Assembly: GCA_012521345.1 (NCBI GenBank)
Contig: JAAYMN010000010.1
Coordinates: 1-35,330, forward strand
Source of the DNA: Bacillota bacterium
Lineage (GTDB): Bacteria > Bacillota > Dethiobacteria > Dethiobacterales > Dethiobacteraceae
Reading direction: 5' to 3'
Length of the DNA: 35,330 nt
Shown in pieces: positions 14,716-23,358 of this stretch. The notes under the pieces are model-generated. The model saw only the letters and a program-made list of their open reading frames with translations, was not told the DNA's origin and did not search any database. Position numbers and translations under genes: made by a program. Positions within the stretch are counted from its first letter, which is position 1. The number at the start of each line of letters is the position of its first letter.

Positions 14716-15081
14716 CTAGTAATTACTGCCTTCGACAGCAAGTTCCACCCTGGGAGCATGGCCCCAGAGGCGTTCAAGCTTATAAAAATCCCTTGCCTCC
14801 GGCTGAAAAAGGTGGACGACCACAGAACCGTAATCCAAAAGTACCCAGAGCCCCTCGTCATAGCCTTCCTTGTGGAGCAGCTGGTAGCCTGCCGCTTTTG
14901 TTTTTTCCATAATGTTATCGGCTATGGCATGCAGTTGCAGTTTTGTTTTCCCGGTTGCAATCATGAAATAATCGGCAATTAATGAAACCTCTCCTATTTT
15001 CAGCACTACTATATCCTCTGCTTTTTTGCCCAGTGCGGCGGCCGCTATCAAATCGAGCAACATTTGGACGTCTGCGGTCAA
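14716..15081 (-). CDS. rsfS: Ribosomal silencing factor RsfS
   Basis: RsfS binds ribosomal protein L14 on the 50S subunit and blocks subunit joining when nutrients are short. The 121-residue length and the sequence DIVVLKIGEVSLIADYFMIATGKTKLQLHAIADNI, then GYDEGLWVLLDYGSVVVHLFQPEARDFYKLERLWGHAP, are diagnostic of the family. It follows the LytR_C gene by 12 bases. Its position after nadD-yqeK is the standard order in Bacillota. Confidence 0.96.
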   Translation of the reverse strand: MTADVQMLLDLIAAAALGKKAEDIVVLKIGEVSLIADYFMIATGKTKLQLHAIADNIMEKTKAAGYQLLHKEGYDEGLWVLLDYGSVVVHLFQPEARDFYKLERLWGHAPRVELAVEGSNY

Positions 15082-15093
15082 TAAGAACCCTCC

Positions 15094-16257
15094 CTATTCT
15101 CCGCTACTGTTTTCTTCGCTATCGTTTTCTCCCTCATGATAATTTTTCCCAATAATAACTGTCACTAATACATTGCTGTCTGCACTTTCTTCCTTTAACA
15201 GCTGTGCATTGGGGATTAAAAGGGCAACTTCCTTCGCGGCCTGCAAATTGTCGGTCCGGCAGATAACCTGTGTCACCTCATATTCAAAATTAGCCGCATT
15301 GCCCACGCTGACAACGTTAAACCCCTCCGACTCCAGCATGCTTGCCACCGCCCCGGCAATACCGGAAACCCCGCAGCCGTTCAGAACTTCTACAGTTATC
15401 CGGCTTCTGGGAAGGGAAATCGTTCCGTCCGCCAGCCAGCCTGAGAGGACGGGAATGCTTTCCGCATCAAGCGCCCAGTACCCGGTACCGTCTTTGTTGA
15501 CCACGGTGCCCGGTACAGGGTAGACCTGGACACTTTCCGCGTAAGAAGCGTCTTCAAAACTGCGGAGCAATGCAAGCACCCCACGCCAGGACAGGTTGGT
15601 CTGCAGGGCGGGAGCAACACTGCGAAAGCCGAAGAAATCCTTAACTATACCACCCTGGAGTGCTTCCCGCAGCACTGCCGCCAGGACCAGGCGGCGGCGC
15701 TCGGTTTTTTCCTGTGCATTCAGCCCGCCGGCGTTCAGGTAGGCAGGCAGGTTGTCGATGGCAAAGGACGGAATGCCGGCGTTATCTTTTTCCAGCCTGG
15801 ACACCAGCTTGCTTAAGGCATCTTCGCTTATTTCCATGAAGACATGAATTTGGGTTTGCAAAAGCTGCTCAACTGCCTGGATGAGGCCTGGGCGCCCTGA
15901 GGAAGACAAAACCTTTACCAGGTCAACAGGCACTTCCCCTTCAGGGTTTATCAGGGTTTCCACTGGCAGGGCAAGATGGCGGACAACTTTTTCCGCTGTA
16001 TGGACCGCCGCCAGGGAAAGGCTTGTCAGCCTCTCTTCCGGAGATATGGTATAAAGGAGTACATGCATTGCCTGTCCTTTCTCCGGCGCAGGCAGGTTCT
16101 GGGCCCAACTGCTTTCATCCTGGATCGCTTTAAGCGTACCGAGAAAACGTGATGCAAAAAACAGCAGGAGCAAAAAAGCAAAAATGGCCAACAGAAAGAG
16201 TAAACGGCTTTTCTTTAACCTGCGCCGTTTCGTCTTTACTGTATAAGAATAGGCCAT
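15094..16257 (-). CDS. Membrane-anchored LytR_C-domain protein
   Basis: 387 residues. A basic N-terminus (KTKRRRLKKSR) and one membrane helix (about residues 18-40) put the bulk outside the membrane. The middle (HVLLYTISPEERLTSLSLAAVHTAEK...) looks like a degenerate LCP (LytR-CpsA-Psr) domain without its usual Arg/Asp catalytic pattern. The C-terminal domain (about 285-375: ITVEVLNGCGVSGIAGAVASMLESEGFNVVSVGNA) is a clear LytR_C domain. A role in cell-envelope glycopolymer attachment is possible but unproven. The ATG at 16257 with GGGGAG upstream is chosen over an in-frame TTG 21 bases earlier. It overlaps no neighbour and begins 4 bases after the yqeK stop. Confidence 0.85.
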   Translation of the reverse strand: MAYSYTVKTKRRRLKKSRLLFLLAIFAFLLLLFFASRFLGTLKAIQDESSWAQNLPAPEKGQAMHVLLYTISPEERLTSLSLAAVHTAEKVVRHLALPVETLINPEGEVPVDLVKVLSSSGRPGLIQAVEQLLQTQIHVFMEISEDALSKLVSRLEKDNAGIPSFAIDNLPAYLNAGGLNAQEKTERRRLVLAAVLREALQGGIVKDFFGFRSVAPALQTNLSWRGVLALLRSFEDASYAESVQVYPVPGTVVNKDGTGYWALDAESIPVLSGWLADGTISLPRSRITVEVLNGCGVSGIAGAVASMLESEGFNVVSVGNAANFEYEVTQVICRTDNLQAAKEVALLIPNAQLLKEESADSNVLVTVIIGKNYHEGENDSEENSSGE

Positions 16258-16261
16258 GAGT

Positions 16262-16834
16262 CTACACTCCCCTTGCAATATTTTGCACCAGGTTGTTCCA
16301 GTAGGCTATGGTCCGGGGATGAATTATTTGTTCTTTTGAGAGCAGGTATGTTATTGTATTAGCTGTCGCCAGGCGCAATGCTTTGGAAAAATCAAGCTTA
16401 CTGACTCTCCTCACTTCTGCCACGCCGGGATAGCAGCGATAAGGTTCTATTTTATCTGCCACATAAATTATCTGGTCCAAAAGCGGCATGCCGGGAAAGC
16501 CAAGGGTATGGTTACTGATGGCGGAGAGGATTTCCTCGTCCGCAATACCCCATTCTTTGGCTACGACCGCCCCGACAGGCCCATGTAGAAGAACAGGTGC
16601 TTTTTCTGCATATTCATCGACAGGAATGTTGGCATTTCTGGCAAACTGTAAAAGCTTTGCATCCGGCCATTCCCTTGTACAGTCGTGGAGCCAGGCGGCT
16701 GTCCGGGCTTTTTCCGCATCAATCTCCAGCGTTTTTGCCAAAACCTCTGCAGTGTCTGCAGTCCCGCGGCAGTGGGCAAAAAGCCGGGGGGAAAGTAGTT
16801 TTTCCAGCTTTTTGGTGATTTGTGCCTCATCCAT
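16262..16834 (-). CDS. yqeK: YqeK, HD-domain Ap4A hydrolase
   Basis: A 190-residue HD-superfamily protein. YqeK cleaves diadenosine tetraphosphate symmetrically to ADP and needs a bimetal centre. Visible metal ligands are the early His in FAHCRGTADTAEVLA, the HD pair in AAWLHDCTREW, LHGPVGAVVA and SNHTLGFPGM. DQIIYVADKIEPYR is the family's conserved late motif. The ATG at 16834 is preferred to a TTG nine codons upstream. It sits in the usual nadD-yqeK-rsfS order, with an RRM gene inserted between nadD and yqeK and a strong hairpin just upstream. Confidence 0.93.
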   Translation of the reverse strand: MDEAQITKKLEKLLSPRLFAHCRGTADTAEVLAKTLEIDAEKARTAAWLHDCTREWPDAKLLQFARNANIPVDEYAEKAPVLLHGPVGAVVAKEWGIADEEILSAISNHTLGFPGMPLLDQIIYVADKIEPYRCYPGVAEVRRVSKLDFSKALRLATANTITYLLSKEQIIHPRTIAYWNNLVQNIARGV

Positions 16835-16856
16835 ATTCTCACCGTTTCTCCTTTTC

Positions 16857-16915
16857 GCCAAAAAGGCAGGCTTTTCCTGCTTCTGCCTTCCCTGGCAGCA
16901 GGAAAACCTGCCTTT
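16857..16915 (-). terminator. Long hairpin terminator between the RRM gene and yqeK
   Basis: Arms 16862-16880 and 16898-16915 pair over 18 bp with one bulged base, and the loop contains a second small CTGCC/GGCAG stem. The minus-strand read ends in TTTTT. It should stop transcripts from the RRM gene, so yqeK needs read-through or its own promoter. Confidence 0.7.
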
Positions 16916-16990
16916 CTCCTTATTTTATTAGTTGTATGAGGAAAAACCACGGGAAAAGCTCCAGCCGCAGGCAATGGGACACGACACATT

Positions 16991-17239
16991 CTAGGAAGGA
17001 CGCGGCTTTGCTTCGTTGACTACAAGTTTTCTGCCTTCCAGTTCACTGCCGTTTAATTCAATAATTTTTTCCGCATCCTGATCTTCAACTTCCAGGAAGC
17101 CATACCCGCGCGAACGGCCGGTTGCACGCTCCGTAATGATCCGGGCACTAATGATTTCGCCGTGTTCACTGAAAAACTCTTTCAGCTGCTCTTCCGTTGT
17201 GGACCATGGGATATTGCCAACATAAATGGTTTTTACCAT
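16991..17239 (-). CDS. Single-RRM RNA-binding protein
   Basis: 82 residues containing one RNA recognition motif and little else. RNP2 is TIYVGNIPW near the N-terminus and RNP1 is RSRGYGFLEV (about residues 46-55), with the usual GEIISARIITERATGRS between them. Bacterial proteins of this kind bind single-stranded RNA and are common in cyanobacteria and some Clostridia; the targets here are unknown. The ATG at 17239 is chosen because GAGGTGAG lies just upstream; an in-frame GTG four codons earlier is part of that ribosome site. It stands between nadD and yqeK and has its own terminator. Confidence 0.92.
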   Translation of the reverse strand: MVKTIYVGNIPWSTTEEQLKEFFSEHGEIISARIITERATGRSRGYGFLEVEDQDAEKIIELNGSELEGRKLVVNEAKPRPS

Positions 17240-17303
17240 GCCCGTACTCACCTCGCTTTCAGGTCCTGCTCATAGTATCTGAAGAAGCGCCGCTTTTATA
17301 CTT

Positions 17304-17951
17304 TTACTTTGCATCCCGGTAGAGGCCGTTTTTTAAAATATATTCATTTACCGAATCAGGCGTCAGGTACTTGATCGGCTTGCCGGCTGCAACACGCTGG
17401 CGGATCAGCGTGGAAGAAATTTGCATGGCAGGTATCTCCAGAATGGAAATATTGCTCAGTATTTCCGGGCATGCTTTGCCAATTGTTTCTTTCAGTTTGT
17501 GCAGGCTGTAGCCGGGGCGCGTAGCGGCAATAAAATGGCAGATTGAAAGCAGTTCTCGGTAGTCTTTCCAGGTGGGTATTTCCATAATGGCATCCGCACC
17601 GGTGATAAAATACAGTTTTACTTTCGGGCCGTAATATTCTTTAAAATAGCGAATTGTGTCGATGGTGAAACTGTAGCCTTGAGGCCGGTCGATTTCCACC
17701 CGTGAAACATGGAAATGCGGGTTGTTGATTGTCGCCAGCACCGTCATCATATAGCGGTGTTCCGGATCGGTCACTTCCCTGTCCGCTTTATGCGGCGGGA
17801 ACCCTGTCGGTACAAAAATAACTTTGTCCAGGTTGTACTGAATGCGTACCTCCTCGGCAATTACCAAATGTCCCAGGTGAATCGGGTCAAATGTGCCGCC
17901 TACAATGCCAATGGCTTGCTCCTCTCCCGACTGCGGCAATTGCACGCTCAT
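17304..17951 (-). CDS. nadD: Nicotinate-nucleotide adenylyltransferase NadD
   Basis: NadD joins nicotinate mononucleotide and ATP to deamido-NAD in NAD synthesis. The nucleotidyltransferase motif GGTFDPIHLGHL is at residues 18-29. FVPTGFPPHK, FITGADAIMEIPTWKDYREL and the C-terminal ISSTLIRQRVAAGKPIKYLTPDSV (the ISSTxIR motif) are all intact. Its 215 residues are typical. The ATG at 17951, behind GGGGTGG, is favoured over a GTG three codons earlier. It follows obgE by 15 bases and is likely cotranscribed with it. Confidence 0.96.
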   Translation of the reverse strand: MSVQLPQSGEEQAIGIVGGTFDPIHLGHLVIAEEVRIQYNLDKVIFVPTGFPPHKADREVTDPEHRYMMTVLATINNPHFHVSRVEIDRPQGYSFTIDTIRYFKEYYGPKVKLYFITGADAIMEIPTWKDYRELLSICHFIAATRPGYSLHKLKETIGKACPEILSNISILEIPAMQISSTLIRQRVAAGKPIKYLTPDSVNEYILKNGLYRDAK

Positions 17952-17966
17952 GCTATCCACCCCAAA

Positions 17967-19253
<1,287 letters not shown>

Positions 19254-19305
19254 TTACCACTCCTACAACAGCTGTCTGCATTATTGTGCGCCCGCTGCTC
19301 CGCGC

Positions 19306-19821
19306 TTATCCCAAATACAGGGAAACTTCACCGCCACCTTGGTTGAGGACAACCTCCAAACCGTTTTTCACCGCCTCGGCGGCAGCCTGCTGCCACAGGG
19401 CGCGGGTGTTTGCTTCATCCGCCAAGCTTAAGGTAAGACTGGGCCGCCGCCCGCCGCTGACAAAAACGTGCAAAATGCCGTTCGGAAACTGTTGCAAGGA
19501 AGTCTGTATGCTTTGCAGCGTCATCTGCAGTGCCGCCAAAACTTCAGGTTTTAGCAGCGGAAGTGTTCCGTCCACCCGGAGAAGATATGTACCCTTAAAA
19601 TCCTGCAGTAAAAACTCATACACTGCCAAGGCCAGGCGCGGGTCACCGCAGCCGATCAGGCGGCCAAACTGCTGAATTTCCATACTGGCTTTCTGAATAA
19701 AAGAAAGAAGCCTGTCCGTTTTCTGCAACTGGGCAAGGCCGCTGATAACCTGCAGGATGTTCAGAAAGTCATGACGGTAATGCTGCAGGAGTTTCTCCAT
19801 GGCTTGAGTCAGCTCTTTCAT
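19306..19821 (-). CDS. spo0B: Spo0B-type sporulation phosphotransferase
   Basis: 171 residues. Spo0B passes phosphate from Spo0F to Spo0A in the sporulation phosphorelay. The N-terminal helical hairpin has HYRHDFLNILQVISGLAQLQKTDRLLSFI, in which His17 of the RHDFLN motif is the expected phosphoryl acceptor. The C-terminal part (GRRPSLTLSLADEANTRALWQQAAAEAVKNGLEVVLNQGGGEVSLYLG) resembles the degenerate kinase-like domain and lacks ATP-binding motifs. The position between rpmA and obgE agrees with the Bacillus locus. A terminator after rpmA may separate it from the ribosomal genes. Confidence 0.85.
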   Translation of the reverse strand: MKELTQAMEKLLQHYRHDFLNILQVISGLAQLQKTDRLLSFIQKASMEIQQFGRLIGCGDPRLALAVYEFLLQDFKGTYLLRVDGTLPLLKPEVLAALQMTLQSIQTSLQQFPNGILHVFVSGGRRPSLTLSLADEANTRALWQQAAAEAVKNGLEVVLNQGGGEVSLYLG

Positions 19822-19906
19822 AACCTCTCCCTCAACAGAAGACCTTTATTTTGTTCCGGCATTTCTGAAAACGACATACCCGCTTGCCGCCGCATTGCAA
19901 ACGGAA

Positions 19907-19934
19907 GTAAAAAACCGGAGGGAATCTCCGGTTT
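19907..19934 (-). terminator. Terminator after rpmA
   Basis: A 9-bp perfect stem (19912-19920 with 19926-19934) with a 5-base loop, followed on the minus strand by a T-run. It lies 12 bases after the rpmA stop and ends the rplU-prp-rpmA unit. Confidence 0.85.
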
Positions 19935-19946
19935 ATCAGATCATAC

Positions 19947-20234
19947 CTAAACTGCTTTACCGTTGGCGTAAACGCTGACCTGCTTTTTATCCCGGCCCTT
20001 GCGCTCAAAGGAAACAACACCGTCAATCAAAGCGTAGAGCGTATCATCTTTCCCTCTGCCTACATTGTGCCCGGGATGAATTTTGGTACCACGCTGGCGA
20101 ACCAGAATACTGCCGGCAGACACGATTTGACCGTCTGTCCTTTTAATACCCAGGTACTTGGGATTGCTGTCACGTCCGTTGCGGGAACTTCCCACACCTT
20201 TTTTATGGGCAAAGAGTTGCAAATTCATAAACAT
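19947..20234 (-). CDS. rpmA: 50S ribosomal protein L27
   Basis: 95 residues with the L27 core [27 protein letters not shown] and [29 protein letters not shown]. The N-terminus [13 protein letters not shown] carries the Bacillota extension that ends in the LQLFA cleavage site. The protease Prp, encoded just upstream, is known to remove it so that the mature end reaches the peptidyl-transferase centre. A GGAGGTG site lies 7 bases before the ATG. Confidence 0.98.
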   Translation of the reverse strand: MFMNLQLFAHKKGVGSSRNGRDSNPKYLGIKRTDGQIVSAGSILVRQRGTKIHPGHNVGRGKDDTLYALIDGVVSFERKGRDKKQVSVYANGKAV

Positions 20235-20247
20235 CGGGGTTCACCTC

Positions 20248-20571
20248 CTATTCTTCGCTCACTTGCAAAAATCCCGGGTAGCTCCGGTTGATTTCATCCA
20301 AGCCGACCAGCATACTCTCACCTAGAAGTGTCACCTGCTCCTGCAGGGCGGGAGCAAGGTCCGTCGGGATAGACAGGCTGAAATGCCCGTCGCTGATGTC
20401 CGCTTCCACGTCCAGACTTAAAAGGCGCTGCAGGCTGAAGAAAAATGTCTGTACCAGCACGGAAACGGCGGCACAGATAATATCTTCTCCTTTCGGCGCA
20501 CAGCCGGCATGGCCGTCGGCACAGACGCGCACAATGTGGCCGTTCCGCCTGGTGACACGGATGCGGATCAC
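20248..20571 (-). CDS. prp: Ribosomal-processing cysteine protease Prp
   Basis: 107 residues. Prp cleaves the N-terminal extension of L27 during 50S assembly. The catalytic pair is visible as His21 in DGHAG and Cys33 in GEDIICAAVSVLVQT, both in the family's standard context. It sits between rplU and rpmA with gaps of 3 and 13 bases, the conserved Bacillota order (ysxB in Bacillus). Confidence 0.96.
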   Translation of the reverse strand: MIRIRVTRRNGHIVRVCADGHAGCAPKGEDIICAAVSVLVQTFFFSLQRLLSLDVEADISDGHFSLSIPTDLAPALQEQVTLLGESMLVGLDEINRSYPGFLQVSEE

Positions 20572-20574
20572 CGG

Positions 20575-20886
20575 TTACGCCTCAATCTTTTCAATCAGTA
20601 CCCGGGTGTAAGGCTGGCGGTGCCCCTGCTTACGCCGGTAATTCTTTTTCGCCTTATATTTGAAGACTATAATCTTTCTGCCTTTGCCGTGGTCTAGTAT
20701 CTTGCCGCGGACAACGGCTCCCTCAAGATAAGGCTGTCCGACATGCAGCTTGTCGTCTTTTTTTACCGCCAAAACGTGGTCAAAGTTAACGGCTTCTCCT
20801 TTTTCCTGCGGCAGCAGTTCTACGTCGATAATTGTTCCTTCCTCGACACGATATTGCTTGCCGCCGGTTTCAATAATTGCGTACAT
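20575..20886 (-). CDS. rplU: 50S ribosomal protein L21
   Basis: 103 residues beginning [23 protein letters not shown], with [45 protein letters not shown] at the end; both are L21 signatures. It is the first gene of the rplU-prp-rpmA unit, with a consensus promoter and a structured leader upstream. Confidence 0.99.
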   Translation of the reverse strand: MYAIIETGGKQYRVEEGTIIDVELLPQEKGEAVNFDHVLAVKKDDKLHVGQPYLEGAVVRGKILDHGKGRKIIVFKYKAKKNYRRKQGHRQPYTRVLIEKIEA

Positions 20887-20972
20887 GAAGATCTGTCACC
20901 TTCCTATCCAGACTCACCGGACAAGGTACCGCTGTGGTTTTTTGACCTTGCCCGTGTGGTTGCGATGGCCGC
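20887..20972 (-). ncRNA. Candidate L21 leader RNA element
   Basis: The rplU transcript has a leader of about 85 bases. It includes the hairpin GGGCAAGGT with ACCTTGTCC around an A-rich loop, ending shortly before the ribosome site. Bacillota rplU leaders commonly carry the L21 leader, a presumed autoregulatory site. I judge by position and hairpin only and have not matched a covariance model. Confidence 0.45.
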
Positions 20973-20978
20973 TTCAAT

Positions 20979-21007
20979 ATTCTAGCATAGGGTCTGCCGC
21001 TTGTCAA
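20979..21007 (-). promoter_or_regulatory. Sigma-A promoter of rplU-prp-rpmA
   Basis: On the minus strand a perfect TTGACA (21002-21007) and TAGAAT (20979-20984) are separated by 17 bases. It starts 2 bases after the stop of rng. Confidence 0.8.
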
Positions 21008-21008
21008 T

Positions 21009-22685
21009 TCATACAATTTTGGCGCGGGCAAAGGTCTTGGTGACCTCCTGTATTTCCACGGTCACCGTTTCCCCCACATAGGCGCCTCCCGACTGGATGT
21101 CAATCACAAAACCGTTGATGCGGGCAATGCCGTCATAAGGGTTGTTGGCATGTGGCTCTTCCACCTTCACCAGGTGTTTTTCCCCCACGGCCACCGGATA
21201 AGCCAGTTTCTGCACTTCTTCAAGCGAACCGAAAGCAATGATGCGATATTTTTCCACGTGCATGTTTTCATTGCCGCGAATAAAAATGGTTTTGCCCGTT
21301 TCTTCCTCCAATTTACGCAGGTGGGAGCCGCCGGGGCCGATTATCAGGCCGGCCACGCTTTGATGCAGTTCCACCAGGACGGCCTCGGCGTCCAGCCCGT
21401 CCAGAAAGCTGCGCAGCTGCCTTTCCGTGCGGGCGCTAACCACATCGGCCGCCAGCACTTTGCCGCGCCCCTGGCAGTAGGGGCAAACCTGCTGCAGCAT
21501 TGCATCCAGCCCCTGTCGGGCTTTCTTCCTGGTCATCTCCACCAGTCCCAGGCCGGTCAAGCCTAAAACATGCGTTTTTGTCCTGTCCAGCTTGCTTTTT
21601 TCAACTAAAGTCGACAACACCTGCCGTCCGTGCTCTTCATTTTCCATGTCGATAAAATCAATAATGATGATACCGCCAATGTCCCGTAGGCGGATCTGGC
21701 GCATTATTTCCACAGCCGCCTCCAGATTTGTTTTCAGCACCGTATCCGCCAGGTTGGTTTTGCCCGTGTATTTTCCCGTATTGACGTCTATTACCGTCAG
21801 TGCTTCCGTATGGTCAAAAACAAGATAGCCGCCGCATTCCAGCCAGACAATTCTTGACAGGGCTCGCTCAATCTCCGCTTCAATGCCGTAAAAATCAAAA
21901 ATTGGAGTCTTTTTGCGGTAATATTCCACCCTGCTTTTCAGGGAAGGCTGAATAACCTCCAGGGTTTCCAGGATTTTTTCATACTCATAGCGTGTATCAA
22001 CAACCAGACTACTGATCTCTTCCGTAAAAAGATCCCGGATAATACGGTAAATCAGGTCCAAATCCTGATAAATGAGACTGGGGGCTGGCTGCTGCCGATA
22101 GCGCGCCTGCAGGCGCTCCCAGAGCGGCAGCAGGAAATTCAGATCCTGCTGCAGAACGGGCAGATCCACTCCTTCCGCCACCGTCCGGACAATCAAGCCC
22201 ATGCCGGGCGGGCGCAGGGAGGTAACAAGCTGCCGCAGGCGCTCCCGTTCTTCCGCATCCTCAATCCGCCGGGAAACGCCTGTATAATCCGCCGTCGGCA
22301 TCAATACCAGATGCCTGCCTGGTATGGTTATCTGCCGCGTCAGCCGGGCTCCCTTGCTGCCAAAGGGTTCCTTGACGACCTGGACCATAATTTCTTCACC
22401 GGGGCGCAGCAGCTGCTCAATGGACTTTTTCCCCTTTTCTTCACCGTTGGCGGCAGGCGGGAGATAAGCGTCATCCACATACAAAAAAGCATTACGCTCC
22501 AGTCCGATATCAACAAAGGCGGCCTGCATTCCCGGCAGAACATTGGCCACCACGCCTTTATAAATATTGCCCACCACCCGCTGATGCACAGGACGTTCCA
22601 GGTAGATTTCCACCAGCCTGTCGTCTTCCAGGACGGCAACGCGGGTTTGCTTATTGTCGCAGTTGATAATAATCTTTTTCTGCAT
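21009..22685 (-). CDS. rng: Ribonuclease E/G family endoribonuclease
   Basis: 558 residues. The enzyme cuts single-stranded RNA in rRNA maturation and mRNA decay. An S1-like domain (about 35-120, VVGNIYKGVVANVLPGMQAAFVDIGLERNAFLYV) is followed by the catalytic DNase I-like region with Asp300 (ALTVIDVNTG) and Asp343 (IIIIDFIDM), then the Zn-link CPYCQGRGKV (Cys401 and Cys404). The C-terminal stretch (ARINGFVIDIQSGGAYVGETVTVEIQEVTKTFARAKIV) looks like a TRAM-type beta-barrel, as in clostridial members. Its start overlaps the end of the DUF2344-type gene by 35 bases, so the two are translationally coupled. Confidence 0.96.
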   Translation of the reverse strand: MQKKIIINCDNKQTRVAVLEDDRLVEIYLERPVHQRVVGNIYKGVVANVLPGMQAAFVDIGLERNAFLYVDDAYLPPAANGEEKGKKSIEQLLRPGEEIMVQVVKEPFGSKGARLTRQITIPGRHLVLMPTADYTGVSRRIEDAEERERLRQLVTSLRPPGMGLIVRTVAEGVDLPVLQQDLNFLLPLWERLQARYRQQPAPSLIYQDLDLIYRIIRDLFTEEISSLVVDTRYEYEKILETLEVIQPSLKSRVEYYRKKTPIFDFYGIEAEIERALSRIVWLECGGYLVFDHTEALTVIDVNTGKYTGKTNLADTVLKTNLEAAVEIMRQIRLRDIGGIIIIDFIDMENEEHGRQVLSTLVEKSKLDRTKTHVLGLTGLGLVEMTRKKARQGLDAMLQQVCPYCQGRGKVLAADVVSARTERQLRSFLDGLDAEAVLVELHQSVAGLIIGPGGSHLRKLEEETGKTIFIRGNENMHVEKYRIIAFGSLEEVQKLAYPVAVGEKHLVKVEEPHANNPYDGIARINGFVIDIQSGGAYVGETVTVEIQEVTKTFARAKIV

Positions 22686-23358
22686 TAAAAGACACCTCTT
22701 TTCCCTTTAGCAACACAGCCATGGGTGCCTGCAGATACGCCCCCGCGGCAAGCAGGATCTCATCACGCTGCAGCCCGTCCCCCGGCAGCGCCAACAGTTC
22801 CAGCACTTCCCGCGGTTTTGCTCCCCCGTCTGCCCCCGCTAAAAGCAGCATGGTCAGCCGCCGCCCCGGCCTGTCCACGGCCAGCCGCAAAAGAGCCGGC
22901 CGGAGATCCACCGTTTTTTCTCCTTTTTTTCCCTGCCGCCGCACAGGCAGGGAAGCGGCGCCTAGCAGTTCCTCTACACGGGCTTCAATTTGCTGCACAT
23001 CGTCCGGCAAAGGCACCGACCAGGCCGCCGCCCGCACCAGGCTCATCAGCGGTGGAATGCCCTCCGGAACAGGGCGCCAGCATAAAACAGGAAGTCCTGC
23101 AGGTAGCGCGTCCTGCAGTTTCTCCATCTCGGCCGCCCCAATTCCTTTGGCAAAAGAGATATCGGCATATTCGGCTGTGCTCGCCACACCTACAGGCAGG
23201 GCGGAAGCAAAAGCTATTTTCGGGTGAGGGTTAAAACCCTGGCTGTAGACCAGGGGCAGGGCGGCGCGCCGAATGGCGCGCTGCCAGGTCCGCATCAGGT
23301 CAAGATGGGAAAGATAGCACATCAAATCTTGTTTGGCAAATTTAATCCAGATCCGCAC
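22651..23358 (-). CDS. TIGR03936/DUF2344-type radical SAM-associated protein
   Basis: 235 residues starting MRIWIKFAKQDLMCYLSHLDLMRTWQRAIRRAALPLVYSQGFNPHPKIAFASALPVGVAS, the distinctive start of this family (DUF2344). It has no Cys motif of its own and always accompanies, or is fused to, the B12-binding-type radical SAM protein encoded next to it. Biochemical function is unknown; a role in RNA modification is only a guess from its neighbour rng. It overlaps the upstream radical SAM gene by 17 bases and rng by 35 bases, so all three are probably made together. Confidence 0.92.
   Translation of the reverse strand: MRIWIKFAKQDLMCYLSHLDLMRTWQRAIRRAALPLVYSQGFNPHPKIAFASALPVGVASTAEYADISFAKGIGAAEMEKLQDALPAGLPVLCWRPVPEGIPPLMSLVRAAAWSVPLPDDVQQIEARVEELLGAASLPVRRQGKKGEKTVDLRPALLRLAVDRPGRRLTMLLLAGADGGAKPREVLELLALPGDGLQRDEILLAAGAYLQAPMAVLLKGKEVSFNAEKDYYQLRQ

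Noticed and set aside
22721-23234. Overlapping long plus-strand open frames opposite the DUF2344-type gene
   Set aside because: Pro/Ala/Arg/Ser-rich shadows typical of the antisense frames of a GC-rich gene.
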